Part shown: positions 43,909 through 51,845 of the stretch, piece after piece
How the letters are laid out: every line of letters starts with the position of its first letter
How positions within the stretch are numbered: position 1 is the first letter of the stretch
Source of the DNA: Mesorhizobium loti
GTDB taxonomy: Bacteria > Pseudomonadota > Alphaproteobacteria > Rhizobiales > Rhizobiaceae
Direction of reading: 5' to 3'
Length of the DNA: 64,000 nucleotides
Assembly (NCBI GenBank): GCA_014189435.1
Contig: CP050293.1
Location: 4,221,001 to 4,285,000, forward strand
Notes under the pieces: generated by a model
What the model was told of the DNA's origin: nothing
Database searches by the model: none
The model's input: the letters and a program-made list of their open reading frames with translations, nothing else
Program-made: the position numbers and the translations under genes

Positions 43909-44852
43909 TGTCCGTACTCCTGGTCCGATTTTTTCTTGTGCGCCGCCAGCGCCATCAGCCGGCGATCGCGCCACACCTGCCGCTCGCCGAGGTTTTCGCG
44001 CGGCAAGCGTTCGCGGCGGTCGGCTTCGACTGTTTTCATCACCTCGCCCGCCCAGTCGACCCGGCGCAGCATCTGCGGGAAAATGTTCGAATAGATCGAC
44101 TGATAGCGCTCGACATAGTCACGCACGCCGCCGGGCGCATTGAGGTCGATGGTCTCGAACGGACCCATGAACGACCAGCGCAGCGCCAGTCCGTCGCGGA
44201 TGCCGATATCGACATCCTCGACGCTGGCGTAGCCGTCGGCGACAAGCCGGAAAGCCTCCTCCAGCAATGCGCCTTGCAGGCGGTTCATGATGAAGCCGTC
44301 AAGCTCGCGCTTCATCACCAACGGTGCGTGACCGGCGTCGATGAGGAAGGCGCGGGTCCTTTCCAGCGTGTCAGCAGATGTCCAAGGCGCCGGCACGACC
44401 TCAGCCGCCGGAATGAGATAGGGCGGATTGATCGGATGCACGACCAGACAGCGGTGCCGTCCTTGCAGATGGTCGGTGAATTTGGACGGCAGCAGCGCCG
44501 AGGTGGAACTGGCGATGACTGTCTGCGGGTCGGCAAGACTGTCGATCAGGGAGAACACCTCCCGCTTCACCTCAAGGTTTTCGGGCGTGTTCTCCTGGAT
44601 ATGGACCGCACCAGCCAGCGCCTCCGCCAGCTCGGCGACAATGGCGATCCGGCCGAGCACGGTGTCGACGGACTGACCGCGCAACAGGTCGTTCTGAGCG
44701 AGGTCGCCAAGCACACCCGCAATGTAGTCGCGGGCGCCGCCTGTGGCAGTGGGCGACTGGTCCCACATCCGCACATCATGGCCGGCGCGGGCAAAGCTGA
44801 TCGCCCAGGCCCGCCCGATGAACCCGCTTCCGACGATCGCGACATTGGCCAT
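43905..44852 (-). CDS. 3-hydroxyacyl-CoA dehydrogenase family protein (L-gulonate 3-/carnitine dehydrogenase-like)
   Basis: This 315-residue NAD-dependent dehydrogenase has a Rossmann motif IVGSGFIGRAWAISFARAGHDV (8-13) and the HCDH active site, with His in VVHPINPPYLIPAAEVVP and FIMNRLQGALLEEAFRLV after it. It is of the lambda-crystallin/L-carnitine dehydrogenase type, which oxidises free 3-hydroxy acids rather than CoA esters. It overlaps the BKACE gene by four bases, so it probably makes the beta-keto acid that BKACE cleaves. The ATG at 44852 is preferred to a longer start at 44960. Confidence 0.88.
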   Translation of the reverse strand: MANVAIVGSGFIGRAWAISFARAGHDVRMWDQSPTATGGARDYIAGVLGDLAQNDLLRGQSVDTVLGRIAIVAELAEALAGAVHIQENTPENLEVKREVFSLIDSLADPQTVIASSTSALLPSKFTDHLQGRHRCLVVHPINPPYLIPAAEVVPAPWTSADTLERTRAFLIDAGHAPLVMKRELDGFIMNRLQGALLEEAFRLVADGYASVEDVDIGIRDGLALRWSFMGPFETIDLNAPGGVRDYVERYQSIYSNIFPQMLRRVDWAGEVMKTVEADRRERLPRENLGERQVWRDRRLMALAAHKKKSDQEYGQ

Positions 44853-44862
44853 GGATTGTTCC

Positions 44863-45669
44863 TCAAAGTGTTTCGACGTTGCCGTCGACGCCGAGCGACT
44901 GGCCGGAAATGTTGATGCCCGCATCGGAGAGCAGGAAGGCGACCATCGCGGCGACATCATAGGGGCTGGTCATGCGGCGCAGCGAGATGTTCTGCAGATA
45001 GCGATCCGTCATTTCTTCGTGGCTGATGCCGACCTGCTTGGCGCGCGCCGAGATGACACCTTCGATGCGCGGTCCCTCGATGATGCCGGGCAGGATGGCG
45101 TTGACCCTGATGCCATGCGGCCCGAGCTCCTTGGCGAGACTCTGCGTGAAACCGATGACGCCGAACTTGGCCGCCGAATAGGGCGTGCGGAAGGCGTAGC
45201 CATGGCGGCCGGCGGCCGACGACATCGAGACGATCGAGCCGCCGCCTGCTGCCTTGATCAGCGGCACGGCACGCCGGGCGCACAGGAACTGGCCGGTCAG
45301 GCAGATGTCGATGCAGCGCCGCCAGTCGGCCGGATCGATCTCGTCGACACCGCCGGTCGGCCCGGCAATGCCGGCATTGTTGATCAGCGCATCGAGCCCG
45401 CCGAGTTCTTTCTCGACCGCCTCGAACAGCCGGTCGACGTCATCGTCGCGCGAAACATCCGCCTTCACAGCGGCGACCAAATCGATCTTGCCGGGAGCAG
45501 CGGCCAGCGCCTCGTCGGAAACGTCGCAGACGACGATGCGGGCGCCGAGCCGCGACAGCGTGTCGGCTATGGCAAAACCGATGCCGCCAGCGCCTGCCGT
45601 CACCAGCACGCGCTGGCCTTTCAGCCCAGTCAGAAATTCGTCCGCCGAAACCGGCGCCCTTGTGCTCAT
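44863..45669 (-). CDS. Short-chain dehydrogenase/reductase
   Basis: This 268-residue classical SDR has TAGAGGIG for NAD(P) binding (24-31), NNAG, and the Ser-Tyr-Lys set in SMSSAAGRHGYAFRTPYSAAK. The C-terminal GQSLGVDGNVETL is typical of sugar and polyol dehydrogenases. It lies 13 bp after the fused permease and 10 bp before the hydroxyacid dehydrogenase. Oxidation of the imported sugar to a lactone (then opened by the SMP-30 protein), or of a ring hydroxyl, is the likely role. The order of the two dehydrogenases in the pathway is not set by sequence. Confidence 0.9.
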   Translation of the reverse strand: MSTRAPVSADEFLTGLKGQRVLVTAGAGGIGFAIADTLSRLGARIVVCDVSDEALAAAPGKIDLVAAVKADVSRDDDVDRLFEAVEKELGGLDALINNAGIAGPTGGVDEIDPADWRRCIDICLTGQFLCARRAVPLIKAAGGGSIVSMSSAAGRHGYAFRTPYSAAKFGVIGFTQSLAKELGPHGIRVNAILPGIIEGPRIEGVISARAKQVGISHEEMTDRYLQNISLRRMTSPYDVAAMVAFLLSDAGINISGQSLGVDGNVETL

Positions 45670-45682
45670 GGTCCTGTCCTTC

Positions 45683-47767
45683 TCATTGCAGCCGCCGTTC
45701 ACGCAGCGCCATGACGGCGCCCAGAACGACCAGCCCGTAAAGAATTGCCCTCATGGCGTAGGGAAGCGTGGTGCCGGCCAGCAGCATCTGCAATGCCGTC
45801 AGCAACAACACGCCGCCGAGCATGCCGAGATAGTGGCCACGGCCGCCGGTGATCAGGGCACCGCCGACGACCACCACGGCGATCGACGGCAAGAGATAGT
45901 CGTCGCCCATGCCGAGGCTCGCCTGTCCCGAAAAGCCGGTCAGCATGATGCCGACAACTGCAGCGCAGACGGCCGAGAGCATGTAGACCAGGATCAGCGT
46001 GCGCTCGACGCCGATGCCCGACAGTCGCGCGGCGCGCAGCCCGTTGCCGATACCGTAGACCCGGCGCCCGAACGGCGTGCGCCCCAGCAGCAGCACCGCC
46101 GCCGCGACAAAGACGACCATCAGCAGCACGATCGGTGTCAGCAGGCCGGCGAGCCTGGCCGTCATGACCCAGCGCAGCATCGGTGAGGAAAACCCGGCGG
46201 GTGTTCCCTGCGAGTAGAGCAGCGCGCAGCCTTGCAGGATGCCGTTGGTGGCGAGTGTCATGACGATCGGCGAGATGCCGAGATAGACGATGCCGAAACC
46301 ATTGGCGAAGCCGATGGCGCAGGCCATCACCAGCACGACTGGTAAGGCGTAGAAAAGGGCAGCATCGGAGCCGTTGACCATGCCGGCCAGGATGATGCCG
46401 GAGATGCCGATCGTCCACGGCACGGAGAGATCGAGGCCGCCCGTCAGAATGACGGTTCCCTGCCCTAGCGCCAGGACGGCGAGGAAGGACGACAGCACCA
46501 GCAGCGAATTCCAGTAGCCCGGATTGAGGATGGCGCGGCCGAGCCAGATCTGCGTGACGACCACGATGACCAGCAAGCAGACATAGGCCGGCAGCGCGTA
46601 GCGCAGCGCCTCCGCGTTGCGCAGATGGAAAGCTGGGCGCGGCGATGCCGGACTGCGTTGGCCAGGCGATGGTTCGGTGATCTTGAGACGCCGGTCCACG
46701 CGCTCGAGCTGCGCGGGCAATATGCCGGCGCGCCAGGCGGCAAGCCGGGCGCGCGCGGCGCGCAGTTGCACGGCAAGCACCGATGCGTGGGAAATGGAGC
46801 CGGCAAGCGCCGCCAGCACCAGAATGGTGCCCTCGGCGATGGTCGCATAATAGGCCGACACATTGAGCACCAGCAGGATGTTCACCACGATCATCAGGAT
46901 AAAGGCGCCGAAGACAGAGCCCACCGGGCCGCCCTGCCCGCCGCCGAGACGCGTGCCACCGACGACGACCGCCGCGAACATCGACAAAAGCAGCGGATTG
47001 CCGACCAGCGGATCGCCGCTGCCGGTCTGGGCGCTGATGAACACGCCGGCAAGGCCATAGCAGCCGCCGGCGATCACATAGACGGCAAAGCGGACCAGCA
47101 CGACATTGATGCCGACGGCAAGAGCCGACTCCGCATCGCTGCCGACCGCATAAAGTGCCGTGCCGAAGCGGGTTCCCTTCAGCCAGAACCAGGCGAGCAG
47201 GACGACGCCGATCACCACCAGCGGCATCGGCAGCCAGCCGGCGATCGCGTCGCCGAGATAGAAGGTACCGAGATCGGGCGACACGAAGCCACCAGGCTTG
47301 TCCATCACCAGCAGCGTCACGCCTTGCAGGATGAACATGGTGGACAGCGTCACCACGATGGGCTGCATGCGCAGCACCGCGATGAAGAAGCCGTTGAAGG
47401 CGCCCACGGCCATGCCGACGCCGATGCCGACGGCAGTCCACAAAATGATGCTGGCGCCTGGCGCCATCGGGTCCATGCTCGATGCCAGCACGGCATTGAC
47501 CAGCGATATCACCGCGCCGGCGGACAGGTCGAAGCCGCCCGACAGGATCACGATGGTCTGGCCGATCGCCGCGAGCGCGGAGGTCGCGCCGCCGCTCGAC
47601 AGGAACGACACATCGAAATAGGTCAGTGGCCCGGCGCTGATCCAGTCGACGATGAAAAGCAGGATCGCAAGGACAGCCGCGGCGATCAGTGCGCCGCGAT
47701 TGCGCATCAGCGCGCGCCGCAGACCGAAGCCACTGGGAACAGGGGATGAGGCTGCTGCGCGGCTCAT
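45683..47767 (-). CDS. Fused tandem sugar ABC transporter permease (two RbsC-type domains in one protein)
   Basis: This 694-residue membrane protein contains two complete BPD_transp_2 (RbsC-like) domains. The first spans about residues 20-305 (QTIVILSGGFDLSAGAVISLV, AVGSDAESALAVGINVVLVRFAVYV, VVVGGTRLGGGQGGPVGSVFG). The second spans about 370-690 (GTVILTGGLDLSVPWTIGISG, GIGNGLRAARLSGIGVERTLILVYM, VVVVGGALITGGRGHYLGMLGG). A hydrophilic Arg/Pro-rich linker joins them. The ATG at 47767 overlaps the ATPase stop (ATGA). The reading frame is uninterrupted, so this is a true fusion equivalent to the two separate permeases at 35160-37066. Longer upstream starts lie inside the ATPase gene. Confidence 0.93.
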   Translation of the reverse strand: MSRAAASSPVPSGFGLRRALMRNRGALIAAAVLAILLFIVDWISAGPLTYFDVSFLSSGGATSALAAIGQTIVILSGGFDLSAGAVISLVNAVLASSMDPMAPGASIILWTAVGIGVGMAVGAFNGFFIAVLRMQPIVVTLSTMFILQGVTLLVMDKPGGFVSPDLGTFYLGDAIAGWLPMPLVVIGVVLLAWFWLKGTRFGTALYAVGSDAESALAVGINVVLVRFAVYVIAGGCYGLAGVFISAQTGSGDPLVGNPLLLSMFAAVVVGGTRLGGGQGGPVGSVFGAFILMIVVNILLVLNVSAYYATIAEGTILVLAALAGSISHASVLAVQLRAARARLAAWRAGILPAQLERVDRRLKITEPSPGQRSPASPRPAFHLRNAEALRYALPAYVCLLVIVVVTQIWLGRAILNPGYWNSLLVLSSFLAVLALGQGTVILTGGLDLSVPWTIGISGIILAGMVNGSDAALFYALPVVLVMACAIGFANGFGIVYLGISPIVMTLATNGILQGCALLYSQGTPAGFSSPMLRWVMTARLAGLLTPIVLLMVVFVAAAVLLLGRTPFGRRVYGIGNGLRAARLSGIGVERTLILVYMLSAVCAAVVGIMLTGFSGQASLGMGDDYLLPSIAVVVVGGALITGGRGHYLGMLGGVLLLTALQMLLAGTTLPYAMRAILYGLVVLGAVMALRERRLQ

Positions 47768-49296
47768 GCGGCGGCTTCCCCGGCATGACCAAGGGCCGGG
47801 CGCATGATGGCAGGCTCGGTGATGGCGTCGCCTTCGAGTTCGGCCGCGATACGCCCGTCGTAGAGAACCAGCACCCGGTCGCATTGGTGGACGAGTTCGG
47901 GAATCTCCGTCGAGTGCAGCAGGATCGAACCGCCCGAAGCCACGTAGTTTCGCATCATCACATAAAGCTCGTGCTTGGTGCCGACATCGATGCCTCGGGT
48001 GGGATCGAACAACAGCAGGATGCGGCTCTGCGCCACCAGCCATTTGGCGATGGCGATCTTCTGCTGATTGCCGCCGGAAAACGCACCGGCCCGCGTCCAC
48101 AGCGCGCGGCGGTCGACCTCGACAGTAGCGAATGCCGCCTCGACGGAGCGGGTTTCGGCTTGCGCGTCGACAAGGCCGAGGCGGGTGAAGCGCGATATCA
48201 CGGGAAGCGTGGCGTTCTGGCTGCCCGACAGTTTCAGGAACAGCCCTTCGGATTTGCGATCCTCCGGCACCAGGCCGATCGCCATGTTGGGCAGCAAGGC
48301 ATCGGCGGGCGAACCGAGCCAAACCTTGCGGCCATCGACGAGGATGTGGCCGCGGATGATTTCGGCCATGCCGAAGCAGGCCAGGAACAGATCCTGCTGG
48401 CCCATGCCCTGCAATCCGGCAACGCCGAGGATCTCGCCTTTGCGAAGGTCGAAGCCGGCGCCGTCGAGCTTGCGCCCGACCTTGAGGTCGCGCACGCCTA
48501 GAACCGGCGGCCCGAAGGCCTGGGCGCCGTCTGGCTTGGGCGGGAAGGTCTGCTCGATGCTGCGGCCGATGATCTTTTCGATGACGTCGCCATCCGAGAC
48601 GTCGGCAACCGGCGCGGTAACGATGTGGCGGCCGTTCCTCAGGATCGTCAGCGTGTCGCAGAAGGCGCGGACCTCGCGCATGCGGTGGGTGATGAAGACG
48701 ATGGTGGTGCCTGCTGCCTTCAGCCTGGCGATGATGTCGCCCAGCCAGTCGACGTCGCGGCCGGCGAGCGTCGATGTCGGCTCGTCGAGCAGCAGGATGC
48801 GCGGCTTGCGATAGACGGCCCGCGCGATCTCGATCTTCTGGCGCACCGAAAGCTCGAGCTCGCTCACCTCGGCGTCGAGATCGACGGAAAAACCGAGATC
48901 GTCGATGTGGCGGCGGACAGCCTTGCGGGCGGCACTGCGCCGGATCAGGCCGGAGACGCCCACGGGGGCATAAGGCAGCAGCATGTTGTCGAGCACGGAG
49001 AGATCGCGCACCAGGGTCATCTCCTGGAACGCCGTCTGCACGCCCAGCGCGTGTGCGGCGCGCGGTGCGCCGTAGGCGATCTCCTTGCCGAAGACACGGA
49101 CATGCCCCTCGCTCGGCCGGACCAGCCCGGACAGCAGCTTCACCAGCGTCGACTTGCCGGCTCCGTTTTCACCCAGCAGTGCATGGACGCTGCCAGGCGC
49201 GATCGCGAACGACACGCCGTCCAGTGCGACGGTCGGGCCGAACGCCTTGCTGATGCCGTCGATCTCGATGGCGGGAAGCGCGGTATGTTCTGTCAT
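47764..49296 (-). CDS. Sugar ABC transporter ATPase (RbsA type)
   Basis: This 510-residue double ATPase has a first domain with Walker A GENGAGKST, Q-loop FQEMTLVRDLSV, ELSVRQKIEIARA and Walker B LLLDEPTSTLAG. Its second domain has a degenerate Walker A (GLQGMGQQDLF), EDRKSEGLFLKLS, FSGGNQQKIAIAKWL and LLLFDPTRGIDVGTK. It powers the fused permease. The ATG at 49296 opens directly onto the ATPase fold; a GTG at 49332 would add 12 residues. A 103-bp gap with alternative hairpins separates it from the binding-protein gene. Confidence 0.93.
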   Translation of the reverse strand: MTEHTALPAIEIDGISKAFGPTVALDGVSFAIAPGSVHALLGENGAGKSTLVKLLSGLVRPSEGHVRVFGKEIAYGAPRAAHALGVQTAFQEMTLVRDLSVLDNMLLPYAPVGVSGLIRRSAARKAVRRHIDDLGFSVDLDAEVSELELSVRQKIEIARAVYRKPRILLLDEPTSTLAGRDVDWLGDIIARLKAAGTTIVFITHRMREVRAFCDTLTILRNGRHIVTAPVADVSDGDVIEKIIGRSIEQTFPPKPDGAQAFGPPVLGVRDLKVGRKLDGAGFDLRKGEILGVAGLQGMGQQDLFLACFGMAEIIRGHILVDGRKVWLGSPADALLPNMAIGLVPEDRKSEGLFLKLSGSQNATLPVISRFTRLGLVDAQAETRSVEAAFATVEVDRRALWTRAGAFSGGNQQKIAIAKWLVAQSRILLLFDPTRGIDVGTKHELYVMMRNYVASGGSILLHSTEIPELVHQCDRVLVLYDGRIAAELEGDAITEPAIMRPALGHAGEAAA

Positions 49297-49328
49297 GTCC
49301 TCGATCGCCGGGCTGCACACTTTGGGCG

Positions 49329-49381
49329 CCACGCATTAGCGCGGATCGACGATGCGTGGACAAGACGTCAGCGCATCGTCG
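49329..49381 (-). promoter_or_regulatory. Mutually exclusive hairpins between binding-protein and ATPase genes
   Basis: A perfect 10-bp stem can form between 49347-49356 (CGACGATGCG) and 49372-49381 (CGCATCGTCG). A perfect 8-bp stem can form between 49329-49336 (CCACGCAT) and 49352-49359 (ATGCGTGG). They share bases 49352-49356, so only one can form at a time. There is no T-run. The structures may set the ratio of binding-protein to ATPase/permease mRNA. Confidence 0.5.
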
Positions 49382-49399
49382 CGATTTGGCTTGAGAGGC

Positions 49400-50527
49400 T
49401 CAGTTCTCCGGCTGTCCAACGAGGGCAGCGGCGAGGCCGACCTCGGGTGTCTGGTCCGAGAAGATCGAGGCAAACCAGCCGGGATTGGAGACCAGCGACG
49501 GCTTGAAGGCGTTGCAGCCTGCCTTCATCTCCGCCCATGTGCCTTCGTCGCACAGCTTGATCGTCTCATTGGTGACGACCGGCAGCGGCAGGATGGTGGT
49601 CTTCGGCACGTCCTTGCCTTCGATCGCCTCGACGGCGAGCTTCAGCGCCAGCGCGCCGGAATAGGGCGGGGACGCATAGGAAATGCGTTGCGCGCCCGCC
49701 GGTGCATAGGGCGGCGCCGCGCCTTCGACTTCGGTCCCCTCCGGCAGCATCTGGATGCGGCCGCCATTGGAGCCTTCGCCGGCGCAAGGCAGGAGTTCGC
49801 TGGTCTTCTTGCCGGCCTCGAGCTGCATCGAGTTGGCGGTGAAGCAGCCGACCTGCATCCACAGCCCGTTGATGTCGTCCCAATTGCGGGTGGCCAGGAT
49901 CTTCGAAAGCTCGGTTCGGGCGACCGCCTGGCTCCACATGCCAACAGCCTCGCCGACGATCTTGATGTCAGGATACTTGGCGAAGACTTCCTTGGCGGCC
50001 TTTGTCCGTTGATCATCGACGGATGTTCCCGGAACACCCGTGATGGCGATGATGTTGCCCTTGCCATTGAGCTTCTTGACCAGCCATTCGGCGGTCACCC
50101 TGCCCGCTTCCAGCTGGTCGATGTGGACGTTGTAGGCACAGGGCTCGGTGATCTCGGCGTCGTAGGCAAAGACCTTCACACCCTTGTCGCAGGCATTCTT
50201 GACGACCTGATTGAGCGCGGTCGGCGAGATCGGATACACGACGATCGCCTCGGCGCCGCTTTGCACCATGGCGTTGATCTGCTGAATCTGGCGTTGCGCG
50301 TTGGGGCCGGCGACCTGGACCTGCAGGTCGACCTTGTCGGCCAGGCTCTTGTGCGCGGCCATGGCCTTGACCATGTTGGCCGCCTCCGCCTGCCAGTCAT
50401 TGCCGATGTAGCTCATGCTGAGAAAAATCTTGTGCTTCTCGGCCGCCTGCGCGGCCGACAGCCCAAGGGCGCATACAGCCATGCCGGCCAGCAGCGCGAG
50501 CCGCCGGACTTTCAATCCGATACCCAT
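49400..50527 (-). CDS. Sugar-type ABC transporter substrate-binding protein
   Basis: This 375-residue type 1 periplasmic binding protein has a signal peptide cleaved after about residue 28 (SAAQA-AEKHK). The mature start KIFLSMSYIGNDWQAEAANMVKAMA and EPCAYNVHIDQLEAGRVTAEW show its relation to the binding protein at 38563-39651. It also has an extended C-terminal region with extra cysteines (KLCDEGTWAEMKAGCNAF) not present in that relative. It is the first gene of the BKACE operon. The ligand may be a deoxy-sugar or its acid, inferred from the enzymes downstream. Confidence 0.92.
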   Translation of the reverse strand: MGIGLKVRRLALLAGMAVCALGLSAAQAAEKHKIFLSMSYIGNDWQAEAANMVKAMAAHKSLADKVDLQVQVAGPNAQRQIQQINAMVQSGAEAIVVYPISPTALNQVVKNACDKGVKVFAYDAEITEPCAYNVHIDQLEAGRVTAEWLVKKLNGKGNIIAITGVPGTSVDDQRTKAAKEVFAKYPDIKIVGEAVGMWSQAVARTELSKILATRNWDDINGLWMQVGCFTANSMQLEAGKKTSELLPCAGEGSNGGRIQMLPEGTEVEGAAPPYAPAGAQRISYASPPYSGALALKLAVEAIEGKDVPKTTILPLPVVTNETIKLCDEGTWAEMKAGCNAFKPSLVSNPGWFASIFSDQTPEVGLAAALVGQPEN

Positions 50528-50616
50528 ATGAAACTCCTCCCGATCCGAACGACCGAATGCCTCCCAAGGGCACGAACGTAACCCTTGTCATTCGATGCCG
50601 GCGACCGTAACATGAT

Positions 50617-50653
50617 TTGATCAAAGATCAATGATGAAATCGCTTGATATCAA
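50617..50653. promoter_or_regulatory. Two palindromes in the divergent GntR/importer control region
   Basis: TTGATCAAAGATCAA (50617-50631) is a 6-3-6 palindrome and TTGATATCAA (50644-50653) is perfectly self-complementary. Both share TTGAT half-sites. They lie about 90-125 bp upstream of the binding-protein start on the side facing the divergent GntR gene, as expected for its operators. The rest of the 323-bp gap is filled by the repeat element at 50710-50808. Confidence 0.55.
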
Positions 50654-50709
50654 AACCGGGGAGTCGTGAGCGCTTGACGCGGCACCTTGAACCTTGCATT
50701 CCGGACACC

Positions 50710-50808
50710 AGAGTGGTTCCGCGTCTCTGTGAAACCCGGAACCACTCTGTCTCTTTGCTTTGGCGCAATTCCGGATGGAAAACCGTTTCACACTTTTCCT
50801 GGAATTGC
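50710..50808. repeat. Rhizobiales-type intergenic palindromic element with two hairpins
   Basis: Two inverted repeats sit side by side. AGAGTGGTTCCG (50710-50721) pairs with CGGAACCACTCT (50737-50748), and GCAATTCC (50765-50772) pairs with GGAATTGC (50801-50808). The inter-repeat text (TTCCGGATGGAAAACCG, CACTTTTCCTGGAATTG) resembles a very common Rhizobiales chromosomal repeat. It lies just before the GntR start and may be transcribed in its leader. Confidence 0.7.
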
Positions 50809-50850
50809 TCTGGCGGTAGCGTCGCCCTTGGGCGGGAAGGTTGACGGGAG

Positions 50851-51531
50851 ATGGCTGGGTCGGCGTACAGGAAGCCGGGGGTCGAGATCACACCCCTGTC
50901 CAGGGAAACCCTGCAGGACAGGGTCTATCGCCATGTCACCGAACTGATCCTCGACGGCTCCATCGTGCCGGGCGAGATGGTCACGGTTCAGAGCCTTGCC
51001 GACGCTTTTGGCGTCAGCCCGATGCCGGTCAGGGAAGCGTTGCGGCGCCTGACGGCGGCCAACGCGCTGATGGTGGTTTCAGGCCGGTCGATCGGCATTC
51101 CGGCATTAAGCCGCGCACGCCTCATCGACCTCAGGAATGTCCGGTTCGAGATCGAGGCGATCGCGGCCGCATGGGCGGCGGAGCGTATGGACGACCAGGC
51201 CGTGGCGCAGTTGCGCCAGCATCTGGATGCGCTCGAACAGGCCAATGCCGCCGGCGACGTCAAATCCTACCTGCGCGCCAACTACGCCTTTCATTTCTCG
51301 ATCTATCGGGCGGCCGGTTCCGAGAACATGCTCAACATCATCGAGAACCTGTGGCTGCAGATCAGCCCCTACTTCAACATGCTGCACGATTCGGGAAACT
51401 ACTCGACCGCCAACGAACACCATCAGGAGATGTTCGCGGCATTGAGAAACCGGGACGCGGAGGCCGTCAGGGCCGCGGTCCGCGCTGACATCGACGCCGC
51501 TTTCGACGTGCTGGTCGATCTTTTGAAGTAG
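50851..51531 (+). CDS. GntR family transcriptional regulator, FCD subfamily
   Basis: This 226-residue regulator has a winged HTH (LQDRVYRHVTELILDGSIVPGEMVTVQSLADAFGVSPMPVREALRRLT, about 21-68). The helical FCD domain has NYAFHFSIYRAAGSENM and NEHHQEMFAALRNRDAEAV carrying the ligand histidines. It is divergent from the fused-permease/BKACE operon and probably controls it in response to an acid intermediate. Its start codon lacks a well-spaced ribosome-binding site (GGGAG abuts the ATG), so expression may be weak. Confidence 0.9.
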   Translation: MAGSAYRKPGVEITPLSRETLQDRVYRHVTELILDGSIVPGEMVTVQSLADAFGVSPMPVREALRRLTAANALMVVSGRSIGIPALSRARLIDLRNVRFEIEAIAAAWAAERMDDQAVAQLRQHLDALEQANAAGDVKSYLRANYAFHFSIYRAAGSENMLNIIENLWLQISPYFNMLHDSGNYSTANEHHQEMFAALRNRDAEAVRAAVRADIDAAFDVLVDLLK

Positions 51532-51770
51532 CGCCCGGCCTCCGACGACCGATCACATGCCGGTTTATCTCTGGTGATGGCAGAGCAGCGCCCATGCGCA
51601 CTTAGCGGCCAGTGCGGGCTTCTTCGGGCCGATCTAGAGATCGTATCCCTGAGCGCGCCATCCAAGGTCCTGTTCACGGAGCAATTTGTGCTGGAGCTTG
51701 CCGGGCGGCAGGCGATGACGCGGCGCGCGCTTGACCTGCACCCGCATGGTCATTATCGGATTGCCAAAAT

Positions 51771-51791
51771 CTGGTAGCGTGATTATACCAG
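51771..51791. promoter_or_regulatory. Candidate NanR-like operator upstream of the D-apionate oxidoisomerase gene
   Basis: CTGGTA and TACCAG form an inverted repeat separated by nine bases. The right half is part of ATTATACCAG (51782-51791), repeated upstream of the RuBisCO-like gene and, with one change, upstream of the binding-protein gene. It ends 55 bases before the start codon at 51846. The rest of the 314-bp gap from 51532 shows no convincing gene. Confidence 0.6.
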
Positions 51792-51845
51792 TTGATAAGT
51801 TGACGACGGGCGATACCGTCGGCTGAGATCAGGAGTAGTGACCAG

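Noticed and set aside
42946..44852. L-carnitine degradation assignment for the BKACE and dehydrogenase pair
   Set aside because: The pair resembles carnitine dehydrogenase plus dehydrocarnitine cleavage enzyme, but there is no thioesterase or betaine-type transporter; the operon instead has a sugar-type importer, an SDR and a sugar lactonase. Kept only as an alternative.
46625..47749. 374-residue plus-strand frame opposite the fused permease
   Set aside because: Highly charged antisense of membrane-segment codons; the minus-strand frame carries two full permease domains.
45683..48322. 879-residue extension of the fused permease into the ATPase gene
   Set aside because: The added N-terminus is an out-of-frame reading of the ATPase; the ATG at 47767 overlapping the ATPase stop is the expected start.
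51574..51777. Short plus-strand frame of 67 residues in the gap before apnO
   Set aside because: No ribosome-binding site, no recognisable sequence, and its 3' end runs into the operator-like repeat at 51771-51791; it looks like chance in a GC-rich gap.
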